Notes under the pieces: generated by a model
What the model saw: the letters and a program-made list of their open reading frames with translations, nothing else
Database searches by the model: none
Told to the model about the DNA's origin: nothing
Position numbers and translations under genes: made by a program
Assembly (NCBI GenBank): GCA_963693085.1
Contig: OY856411.1
Span: 1,349,472,050 to 1,349,536,049 of the forward strand
Reading direction: 5' to 3'
Length of the DNA stretch: 64,000 nucleotides
Source of the DNA: Alisma plantago-aquatica
Taxonomy: Eukaryota; Streptophyta; Magnoliopsida; Alismatales; Alismataceae
In this document: positions 47,406 to 56,935 of the stretch, in pieces
Position numbering within the stretch: position 1 is the stretch's first letter
Layout: every line of letters starts with the position of its first letter

Positions 47406-49008
47406 TATTGGATCCTAGATGGGTGATTAGATGCTCTAGAGGGGGGTGAATAGAGTTGAATGCACTTAAACAAAATTCATTAGACCTTCAAGATATATCA
47501 CAAGATAAGGTTGCTAAATAGGAAATTTGAGTGCAACTAAAACATGCATAGCAAGGGAGAGAGAGATTGAACATACACCAATTGACAAGCTGTTTTAGAG
47601 TGGTTCACACTTCAAACTAGAAGTGAGTCAGTCCACTACCTAGAGAGGTCAACCTCTAGGATTTCTTAACCTTGCATCTTCATTATATTCATTATAAGAG
47701 ACACAATACATGGCCACCAAACGACTTACCTATCCAATACAAAGAGTCTTCAACCTTACCAAGGACTTACCCACTTTACAAGAGTCTTCCGCCTTCTTCC
47801 AAGGACTTACCTACTCTTGCACCAGTATTCAGCCTTCAAGGAAATACACACTCTTCTTGGATCTTCCTCCTTTGACTTCACCTTCACTTGGAGAAGCTTC
47901 CACCAAGGACTTACCTACTTGAGCAAGGAGTCTTCTGCCTTCACCAAGGGCTTACCCACTCTTCCTCTAAGTCTTTAGTCTTGATCTTCACCAAGGGACG
48001 CCTTCCCTTGTTCTTATTCACCTCTCTTAGCTAAGAGAGAGAACCTTCATCTTCATGGTTGAAATGAGAGATAGGGATGTGGTGGAAATGAGAACCTTAC
48101 AAGATATACATGTAGGACTAGCTTTCTTACAAATCTCCTACTCACTCTAATGAATGTAGCAAGTGATTAAGCCTAGAGAGAGAGAGGAGGCTGTAGGAAG
48201 CACTCAACTATAGAATAAGAACCTCACATAGAGTTTACATTGAATGCTCAACCTTGGATTGATACCCAAGGGGTCCTATTTTTAGCTGGGGATGCCTCTT
48301 AGCCTTTGAGAACACTTGAGAACGAAAACTTGTCATTTTGTGGCTTGAAACGGATATATTTTCACTTGTTGCAACTCCACAACGGCTAGAAGCACTTTTC
48401 TGCACTTTTTCGTATAGTGCAATCGGTCGAGTTTCTATAAGGGTAACTCGGCTGATAGAGTAAAAGACAAAGCCGATATTCAGACCATCGGTCGAGTTTG
48501 TCTTGGGGAAACTCGACTGACCAATGAAAATGGAATTGGTCAGGTAGTCCATCGGTCGAGTTTTGTGAAGTGTAAACTCGACTGATCAAAAGTCATTTTC
48601 AAGATCCAATCAGGATCGGTCGAGTTTGCAACTCACAGAACTCGACCGATGAACAACCTGATGTGAATTTTGGAAAATGGCTTTTGAGTGCTTAAACATT
48701 CGGTCTAAGTGATCCTGATTTTTTCCAAGCTTAATTACAAGTCATACAATCATTACAAGTGATTTACAACATGATTCTAATGGATTTACATCATATTACA
48801 AACTTTGCACTTGTATTGACTTTGACTTGTCTTTTCTCCAATTTGATATGTGCAAGTTAGGGCATTTGGAGTGTGTCTATACCTAATATGAAATCACTCA
48901 AGTAGAGACATTAGACACCAATATTTGGAATGGTTAGTCATCATCAAAACATGGGTTTAGTCAATTTAGACATGAGTCGACATTGACCTAATTGACTTTG
49001 AGTCAACA
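47406..49008 (-). mobile_element. array LTR 6 (outer; 5' LTR of unit 5)
   Basis: 1603 bp. The inner end starts TATTGG, like LTR 3; the outer end is the intact GAGTCAACA. The TATA position reads TTTTTA, so the promoter is probably lost. Hairpins 48422-48650. Confidence 0.9.
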
Positions 49009-49013
49009 GGAAG
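49009..49013. repeat. right target-site duplication of the six-LTR array
   Basis: GGAAG, identical to 15522-15526. Confidence 0.88.
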
Positions 49014-50285
49014 AAATCAAGGAAAATAGGTGCTTAACTAGCCATTTTATCTATGAACCTTAATGTATGTGAATTCCTAAATTCATACAAAAACAAGGAT
49101 ATTCGGATCAAATAAAATGACTAGTGATCCTGGATGAATAAAAAGGGCTAGAAGGTTTATTCAAAGGAGTTCAAATTTTTGGCGGTTCATGGCTTGTATT
49201 TCCAAGGCAATTAATGTTTTCAAATTTCCAAGGCAACTAATGTAGTAAAATTTATAAGGCAATGAAGGTGGTTAATATTTCAAACAAATTAAGGAAGTCT
49301 ACAACATTGGTACTCCACGTGACAAGTAAGAATATTTAAAAGCCAATACAAAATATAATAAAATTTAGTTTATAAAAGGCTAAATTTCATGCATGCAACA
49401 CACTGAGTAAACTGAACTAGTTAAGGTTAAGTGTGGCATGGTGAAGCAAGGTGAGGTTGGGAAGTTTTAAAATATTATGATATAGTGAATGGATGTACAA
49501 CATTCCCCCATATATATGATAAACCTGAGACAAATCCTAAAAGGCATAAATGGCATCTAAATTGTGTCTCTCATCATAGGCAGCTTGTGACTTTGAACCT
49601 TGCTTAGCAATGCATTATCTACATCCATAGATATATGGTGAAGTATAACTTGGACCGAAATCTTTGATTTGGATTTTGGTAAATCATGCAAACATGTTTG
49701 TATTGGTTTGTGAATTACAAACTTCACAACAATCTATTGCATGACCAACTCACTGAAATCTTGAACTAGGATAACACTCAAACAGAAGGTATCTCCCAAG
49801 GTTGTAGTTTTTTATACGATATCTTGTCCAACCTATGGACTTGACCCCATTAAGAGAAAATCTCTCCTCTACCAAGGCATCACCAAAGCACCAAATACCA
49901 TAGGGAAGGGTCTGGAGTAAAACTACAGGATTGTGCTTTCACTGAACAAACCACAACTTAATTGTCCCTTTGAACTATTTTTCATGGGATTTCTAATTTT
50001 GAAATGGCAGGTCTACCACTATGGTTTTCAACTCGTGGGAAGAAGAATACCCCCTTGACACATTGACTACTAGATTTCTAGTTAGACCATTTTTGCCTTG
50101 GTCCCATAAAGCGCTTTGATAGGATACCCTTAGATTGTTTAGCCTTATCTACGACTGACATATTGACATAACATATTAAGATAGAAGGAAATGACTTAGA
50201 AACTATAGGTAAATCAATCAATATATTTCTAAATCAATCAGTCTAACAACAAGATATATATATATATATGAATATAAACTCAACC
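49014..50285. other. flank with a possible copia LTR/polypurine junction
   Basis: No gene. At 49493-49509, GTACAACA is followed by TTCCCCC, which in the minus strand reads GGGGGAA then TGTTGTAC. That is how a minus-strand copia 3' LTR would begin, and the decayed copia pol at 50286-51890 has the right orientation and order to belong to it. The outer limit of such an LTR is not visible. Confidence 0.35.
50254..50269. repeat. (AT)n microsatellite
   Basis: About eight uninterrupted AT repeats. Confidence 0.9.
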
Positions 50286-51890
50286 TCAATAGCGGTACCA
50301 GCCCACATAATTTTCTTGGATGAATTTCATGAATTGTAGCACCACCAAGGTAAACCCATAACTAGTAGATAACTTGGTATCATCATTATGAATAATCCAT
50401 TTTGCATTTGTACAACCTTCTAACACAGTTAGAAAATCAATGTAGGGAAGACCATACCTCATGATACCTTTAAGATATCGAAAACTCCAATCAAAGCCTT
50501 TAGTGATCAATGTCAACCTACCAATATCTTTAGCAATATCAAGTATAGAACAATTATCTAAGTACAACATGCTTCATTTTACTTGGAAATTTCTACTTTA
50601 ATCCACATGATTAACTTTATGTGTCTTGGAATGTAAACAGGTATCATACAAATTACTAACAAGCACACAATAGGTAACTAGGCGTACATCTATCTGATTG
50701 AAATACAAGAATAATATCAACAATTCTAAAATCTTTCATATCAAAATTCTTGGAAATAAAAGATTTACAATAAGAAACTATGGCATCATTGCATTCAAAG
50801 ACTAAGGTGTCATTAACATACAAGTACAATATCATAAATACATTATAAATAGACTTAGAATAATCACATCTATCATACTCGTTAATAATAAAACCCTCAA
50901 GGTCATGATTGAGGAAAGTAGTCTTTTCATCCATTTGAAGGATTTCAAGCTTATGGATCATTTTCAAGTCAACAAGGACACGAATGGAGGTGATCTTCTT
51001 ATAGGATCATAGGTTTTAAAGCAATCTACCCCTTCTTATTGTTTTAACCATTGACTACCATCCTGGCCTTCAAACTTTGTTGCTCCACATGCCTTTTAGT
51101 TCTTCCTAAAACCTATTTACATCCAGTGGTTTTGTGATACAGACAAAAATAAGTTAGAATCTAAGTATGATTATCCATTATGGACTCTATTTTAATAACA
51201 ACAACTTCCTTCTAGAAACCAACATCTATGTGTTTCATGGTATCTTCATAGGTCTTAGTGTCTTCTTATATTATAAAAGTGTGCAAGTCAGGATCAAAGT
51301 TCTTTCTAACTTTACCCCTTTTATCCCTACCAAATTCACTTGCAGGATCAACCATTTCATGGTTCAATTCATATATGTCAGTGATAGCAATTAAACCTCG
51401 AGTGGGTTATGATGGTTCAGGACGTTCAACGTTTAAATGACCTTCATCAGCTTGTCTAGGAATAAAAGTTTTAAAGGGAAAGTTTTTTCATAGTATGAAT
51501 TATCTGCAGACCATATTTCTAGTATGTAGTTCGTTCTAAGGTCAAGGATATCTGACTTTGTAACTAAACATATGTTTGCATTGCTATTTTCAAGATTTCC
51601 TATGAAAATGGTATCGACTATCTGACCAATCTTTCTCTTCTAGTTTTTAGGCATTTTAACTTTGGCTAATCACCCACACATTTTACCAAACTTTGAAATA
51701 GGGTTTATATAAAACCACAACACATTAAGAATTTTCTATATGTTTAAAAGGAAAAATGGTTTAACATATATTTATTGTTTAGAAGAGCCACCCAAAAATT
51801 TTGGCCAACATTTCAGCAATATAAATTAATTTTCAGTTCTTTTATTCGGCTACACCACTATATTATGAGATGTGTTAAAATTAAAAGTCA
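50286..51890 (-). pseudogene. decayed Ty1/copia pol (integrase tail, RT, RNase H)
   Basis: Reading the minus strand from high to low coordinates: an integrase C-terminal region (PISKFGKM, KIGQIVDTIFIGN, about 51560-51710), then the RT lead-in (DTKTYEDTMKHIDVGF, IESIMDNHT, about 51150-51260), RT (KTTFLNHDLEGFI, then ILYLYVNDTLVFECND, KNFDMKDFRIVDIIL, 50967-50656), and RNase H (FRYLKGIMRYGLPYIDF, EGCTNAKWIIHNDDTKLSTS, 50570-50286). The catalytic YVDD box has become YVND. Many stops and at least one deletion in RT. It is clearly copia, of a different and older lineage than the neighbouring array. Confidence 0.85.
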
Positions 51891-52134
51891 TATTGTATTA
51901 TATGATATATAGGTCAGAGTATTAAGCCCATTCAGAGTGTAGTATGGTCTGAAAGTCTATAGATCATGTCTACCTTTTCCTATATAAAAGAGAGGGTTTG
52001 TCTACCTTTTCCATTCTACATTATCAATGAACTATCAATGAACTAATTTTCAGTTCTTTGTCCTAACCCTAGAGATAAAGAGAGCATCAGTTTTTGTCCA
52101 CATGTGGCCTCTCGGTCCAATATGGTTGCTTGTA

Positions 52135-52214
52135 GGGTCATCTCTATCACCCTCTCCATAGGGCCATCTTTGTCACCCTCTCTATAGGGTCATCTCTATC
52201 ATCCTCTCTCTCTA
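52135..52214. repeat. 26-bp tandem repeat, three copies
   Basis: GGGTCATCTCTATCACCCTC... at 52135-52160, GGGCCATCTTTGTCACCCTC... at 52161-52186, and a slightly longer third copy from 52187. Copies differ at two to four positions. Confidence 0.9.
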
Positions 52215-52639
52215 AAGGGGTGTCATCATCTCCATCATCCACTCTAGATATGTATTCTTCATCTCATATCTTCATAGTCATATAGTATCCCCCATGCATC
52301 TATCTTTCCTTAGTTTGTGTTAACCGTGTTCATCTACCTTGGGTTTCCAACCATCACCAGTCTTGCATTGTCGTCACCAATTAAGATCCAACCGCACTAA
52401 TAAGTGGAAGTTCTCTCCAACATCATAAACCCCATAATGATCTTTTCCATGGTGTAAGTCTTCTCCTCCATCTAATATTCATCTATACCTACTCTTCCAC
52501 ACATAAGTTGAAAGATCATTTATCCAAGGTCTGCCTCTACCTCCAAAATTTATCCATGCAAAAGGGGCGGAAGTCCTCTAGCTTTTGTGTGTTGGTCTTG
52601 GAAGAATCTATGGGTCAAAACAGATATGATGATAGGTTA

Positions 52640-53045
52640 CTCGTCATGTAAGTCACCAATATGGTGTGTAACTTCATTCGCATGATTTTTTTGTCAACAT
52701 GGCATGTAGACATCCCACACAGTGTGTCACCAATAGATGTCTAGATCTTCGACAATCAACATGCAGTGTAGGTGTCCAAAACGGTGTGTCACGTCAAGGT
52801 TTCAATTCTCATGTGATAGGGCACAAAATGTGTCATACAGTCAACATGCTATGTCATCGATGGGGTTTCCAGTCTTCTAATAGTGGTTGGCACAACAGTC
52901 CATATGTCAAACATGTCATGTCTCAAATTAGTTCTTCCAGGCATCTTCAAACATATCATGTTTTCCAGTTCATAGTGTGTGTCAAAGGTTAAAGCTTCCC
53001 ATCAAGTCTTCACATAACATGTCATCCACCCCACATGCCATGTCC
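52640..53045. repeat. degenerate repeat with TCAACATG/GTGTGTCA words
   Basis: TCAACATGGCATGT, TCAACATGCAGTGT and TCAACATGCTATGT recur at about 64 and 85 bp, together with GGTGTGT and GTGTGTCAC words and further CATGTCAT forms to 53045. An old, irregular tandem repeat. Confidence 0.55.
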
Positions 53046-53414
53046 AATCCAAAAAGATCAATCTTTATAGGATCTTTAATCATACATTTTTGGATCACAC
53101 AAAGATATATTTATTTTTCTTCTCTAGATCTTATAATTGGGTCATGTACTACATTGAATCTAGTTATCAGTTCTTCTACTACAAATTCGTCACCAAGTCA
53201 ACCTCTCTGAAGCACCAACATGAAGTTTGGCACTCACATGTGTGATGCAATTTGCTCTCAGGCACATAATCAACCTCTCTCATGTACCAAAATTCATACC
53301 TTTCAAGCACTGCTCAAGTTTTTTTAAGAATGAGGTCAAGTTCTCTCAAGTACATGAGCAGCCTGACACACAACTTGTCCAGCCATATTAAGCAAATCCT
53401 TTTCTAGTAGTTTT

Positions 53415-55307
53415 TGTAAGACCCCTAACCTGAGCTTTGGGGCAACCTTGTTTGTTTTTCCTAAGTAAGTTGCTTATAACCTTTCTCTCTAATCTTTAGA
53501 GATGTAATCAGGGCTTGTGGAAAGCTTAAGTTCCAAGTTGGAGCTTGTTTGGATGTTGTTTGCGCTTTATGCGCTAGTTTTAGTGCAAATTGCAATTTAC
53601 CCAAATCAACGGGTTGATGTGCAATTTGTAACCTATAGAGTGTACCTTCCATCTCTTGACATCTATTCTAGATGAGAGAGGGAGAAGTCATGGCACCGTG
53701 TTTGCATCTTGGGTGAGTGGTGGCATCTTAGTGGTAATTAACGCTTCTATGAGTGATGTATGTTTTTCCCTTAGAATGTGTGTGGTGTGTTGCCTTGGGC
53801 TAATAGGGTCATGCCCTTGGTGGTAACCAAGAGGTCAATACCCCACTTAGAGTGCATCACCATGCCTTTCATGTTAGGCAAGAGTGGTTGCATGTGGATC
53901 CTTTTGAGTGGACAAGTGTCCCCTAGATGCCTTAAGGTGATGACACCTCTCCTTTGATCCTTCTCTCACCCCACAAGTATATAGCTTCTTTCCTCTTCAC
54001 ACAAGTGAACCTTTCAGCCATTCTTGTTTCCCCTTTCCTTATGGACGACCTTGGAGCCTTTAGGAGCAAGAAGAAGTATCCTTGGAAGCTTGGTGATCAG
54101 ATCCTTAGCTTGTGGTGATTCTTATTCATTTTCACACCTTGGTGAGTTGTGCTTTCTTTGTGATGTTTCCCTTATTTTCTCTTCTCCATATTCTTCCCTT
54201 CTATCAGCCATGGATCATACCTTGGTATGAAAGTTGTTCTTTAGGTAAGAACTCTCATCTCTAGGGTCATGAGGCATTTCGGGATGAAGTTTCCTCTTTT
54301 CTTCTTCTTCTTCCTTAGATTGGCTAGGGTCTATCTTTCTTTTCCATTTTACTTGGGCTATCTTAACCTTGATATCTTCTTCTCTTAGAGGTGTTGTTGT
54401 GACCGAGATTGGGACCCTTGGTGGGTCATCTCCAATCATTAGATTGTGTGCATGGAGCTTGCATCTTTGGTAGTGATCTTCTCAAGGCGGGTTATATAAC
54501 TCTTAGCCTCTCTATTATTGCACTCTTTACTTATGCATGTATTAGTCTCTTTACTCTAAACTATTTTCCCCAATGAGCTAGTACTTGATGATGATCTTAT
54601 GTACTTTTTTGGTGATGGAAGTCTTGTTTGGTTGAAGTAAATCTGATACCCTAATTAGCTTGTTGTTTTGGGGTGTGCAGAGCATGATCTTTTACCCTTG
54701 AATGTGGTCCTTTATTGAAGCAAGTTTAGAGGTCTATCTTGTGGGGTTTTCCCTCGATCATAATGGAGTTCCTTGCTATTTCAAATCTGGTTTATCCCTA
54801 TCCTGACCTTGGTCATATCTTGGTGATGGTCTTGGCCATGTAGTGTTGTATCTGACACCCTAGCTATGCTTTAGTTGCAACCTATGATGGTTAGTGGTCG
54901 ATACACCCTACATGGATGTTGGGTCGATACCCTAATCATACATGTAACCCATGATAGTTTGTGTTCGACACCCTAGTCATATTTGTAACTTGTGATGGTT
55001 AGTGACTAACATCCCATGTGGATGTTAGGCCGATACCTCTTTTCGATGATAGTATGACTCACCATGATGTTGATAAACTGATATATTGTGATGAGGTTAG
55101 GCTGATACCCTATGTTGGTGATAGGTTGATACCCCTCGTTGATGATAGACTGAGACACCATGTTGATGTTAGGTCGACATGCCATGTTGTTGATAGGCTG
55201 ACACCCTAGCCATAGTAGTAACCCATTATGGTTTGTGGCCGACACCCTGGCCATAGTGGTAACCCATGACGGTTTATGGTCGACACCCTAACCATAGTTG
55301 TAACCCA
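53415..55307 (+). mobile_element. partial Tekay/Del-type LTR, interrupted by a CACTA end
   Basis: It starts TGTAAGACCCCTAACC and keeps the landmark order of the LTR at 10361 (AGCTTAAGTTCCAAGTT near 53524 against AGCTTAAGTTTCTAGTT; AATTTACCCAA further on). A TATA-like GTATATAGC lies near 53978. The 3' end is lost where the CACTA terminus starts at 55308. No pol or polypurine tract precedes it, so it may be a 5' LTR or a solo LTR. Confidence 0.65.
54927..55307 (+). repeat. 41-bp minisatellite inside the LTR
   Basis: Clear 41-bp units starting GACACCCT(A/G)(G/A)CCATAG lie at 55200-55240, 55241-55281 and 55282-55307 (cut by the CACTA end). Two older ones lie at about 54927-55008. Between them are shorter units of the GATGATAGGCTGATACCC type. 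A frame at 55006-55254 on the minus strand is a by-product of this repeat. Confidence 0.85.
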
Positions 55308-55740
55308 CACTACAAAAAATATGGTCTTTAACTACAAAAAAAATTGTAGCGAAAACCCCAAAATTCTTAGCTAAAAGATTTAGCTACATTTATCTTTACA
55401 TTTAGAATATGAAACTAATACCCGTGTAGCTAATAGTTTAGGCTACATTTTTCAAATATGTAGTTAGTTATTCCTCTGGATACAAATTCATATGTAACCC
55501 TAATTATAGGTAAAAAATGTCTTTACACATTAAAATGTAGTTTCCATTGTAGCTAAATATATGACTACAATTCAATTTGTAACTATGATATGTAGGGAGA
55601 GATGACATTGGTTACAGTTTGTATATGTAGTTCATGTATAGAAAAAATTAGGACTTACTACACATGTAATTATAGCTAGTGTGTCGTGAAAGACATCATG
55701 TACTACACATACATATGTAGTGAGAGACATTATGTATCTA
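55308..55740. repeat. CACTA subterminal repeat region
   Basis: At least a dozen direct and inverted copies of TGTAGC/T and GCTACA/ACTACA, for example at the TTGTAGCG, TTAGCTACATTT, TGTAGCTAATAG, GGCTACATTT, TGTAGTTAG, TTGTAGCTAAAT, ACTACACATG and ATGTAGTGAG sites. Confidence 0.75.
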
Positions 55741-55979
55741 GTTAGTCGCTTGCCAATATAGAGGGGTTTTTCAAAAAGAAGAAAAAATGAATAGTGATCA
55801 AGATCAATTTGTGCTTATAATGTGAACAATGATACTTTTATTTATATTTGAACAATGAGTACAAATGGGGAGGACATTAACTTGGCCCCTGTTTTACAAT
55901 ATGCATGGAAAAAAGATACATGTATACAATATATTCTTCTAACTGCCTCTATCCACTGTAGACTCTATATGCCACATGA

Positions 55980-56310
55980 TCATGCACATCTTCTTCTAAC
56001 TTGATTTTTCTTTTGTACTAATTTTGCCACTTGTATCTTCAACAAATATAATAACATTGATAAACTCATAAGAAGAGAAAGACTGCTAAGGTATTGCTCT
56101 TCTTGATTGAAAATAGAGAACTTCTCTGTGCTCTGCTTCTGACTGGCTATAGGAAGCTCATGTAGTTGATATTGATATTCATGGGGATTCTTTAAAGACA
56201 AATCATTCTCATCAATAACTAGCAGTTCCACCCAGTCCCCAAGTTTGAGGTTTCCATATATCTCAGCACATATTTTGTGAATCTGAGACTATATATTGCA
56301 TCTACAGAAA
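55980..56310 (-). pseudogene. exon-like fragment A, unknown protein
   Basis: The minus strand after a TTTTTCTGTAG acceptor-like site near 56310 reads SQIHKICAEIYGNLKLGDWV, ELLVIDENDLSLKNPHEYQY and QLHELPIASQKQSTEKFSIF before a hydrophobic stretch and a stop at 55980. The first part has balanced coding-like composition. A stop three codons into the putative exon argues that it is dead or that the boundary is wrong. I do not recognise the family. Confidence 0.35.
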
Positions 56311-56559
56311 AATGTAAAGTTGAGACTATATATTAGATAATTAGTTTGTCCTCTCTTCCTTTTGTTGTGGCAGTTGTTCCTGTACAAGAGATATGGAATC
56401 CAACTACAACTTATCCTGCAGTAACATATTTTGTGTTATGCGGGTAAAAGTAAGAGAGTGTGACACTAATTTTGAGAAAATGACGTGTACCGAAACAAAC
56501 CAATGAAATTATTGCATAGTTTACCTTTCACATGTACATGAACATCAATTTATGATACT

Positions 56560-56660
56560 CCAATCAAGGTTATGTAATGGGTTATTTTGTCTAGGATGAA
56601 GATGTGATACGAAGGCCTTCTCTACAATCATTCTTGGCATCAAATAACCTGACCTACAAA
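56560..56660 (-). pseudogene. exon-like fragment B, unknown protein
   Basis: After TTTTTTGTAG on the minus strand the frame reads SGYLMPRMIVEKAFVSHLHP then RQNNPLHNLDWSIIN before a stop. Short, flanked by an acceptor-like site, and in the same orientation as fragments A and C. Family unknown. Confidence 0.3.
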
Positions 56661-56759
56661 AAAGGTCACAGTGAATGATCAAGTTGCCTTGCTAAAAGTT
56701 ATACATATCAGAATTTATACAAAACGTAGATATATATGACTTATAATAGCATCATTATT

Positions 56760-56935
56760 TACCAACAACTGCTGTGTCAATGTGGTAGTCAGATCAGAAC
56801 CAAACTTTGTAGCATCTGAAACAATAGTTGATGTCGGAGCAGGTGTGGTCCCCAAACTAGTTTGCTTTTTACCAGGGGCCTTTTTCTCAGCAAGAGACTA
56901 AGATTTCACCTCCTTTGGTACTGAATAAATATGAA
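56760..56935 (-). pseudogene. exon-like fragment C, unknown protein
   Basis: The minus strand reads LAEKKAPGKKQTSLGTTPAP then TSTIVSDATKFGSDLTTTLT, a Lys/Ser/Thr-rich segment that looks like a linker in a larger protein. One stop lies near its start. It could be part of a CACTA-encoded protein or of a captured gene. Confidence 0.3.

Larger units (their letters stand above)
15527..49008 (-). mobile_element. tandem array of a gag-only Sirevirus-like LTR retrotransposon (6 LTRs, 5 internal domains)
   Basis: Six direct LTR copies of about 1.48-1.63 kb alternate with five internal domains of about 3.55-3.57 kb (unit 5 is longer only because of a nested insertion). All lie on the minus strand. Each internal domain has a tRNA-iMet primer site next to one LTR and a polypurine tract next to the other, so neighbouring units share LTRs. 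The outermost ends keep TG...CA and are flanked by one 5-bp duplication, GGAAG. Only gag is encoded; protease, integrase, RT and RNase H are absent from all five units. The gag plan and polypurine block place it near Sireviruses (Ty1/copia), in the style of terminal-repeat gag-only (TR-GAG) elements. It is non-autonomous, and every gag copy is broken. Confidence 0.9.
51891..53414. other. intergenic repeat-rich DNA, no gene seen
   Basis: Apart from two short repeats given separately (52135-52214 and 52640-53045), I see no coding signal. The frames at 52699-52992 and 52977-53210 lie in the degenerate repeat and match nothing I know. Confidence 0.5.

Noticed and set aside
55006..55254. Repetitive minus-strand frame (82 codons) as a repeat protein
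   Set aside because: By-product of the minisatellite; no independent coding evidence.
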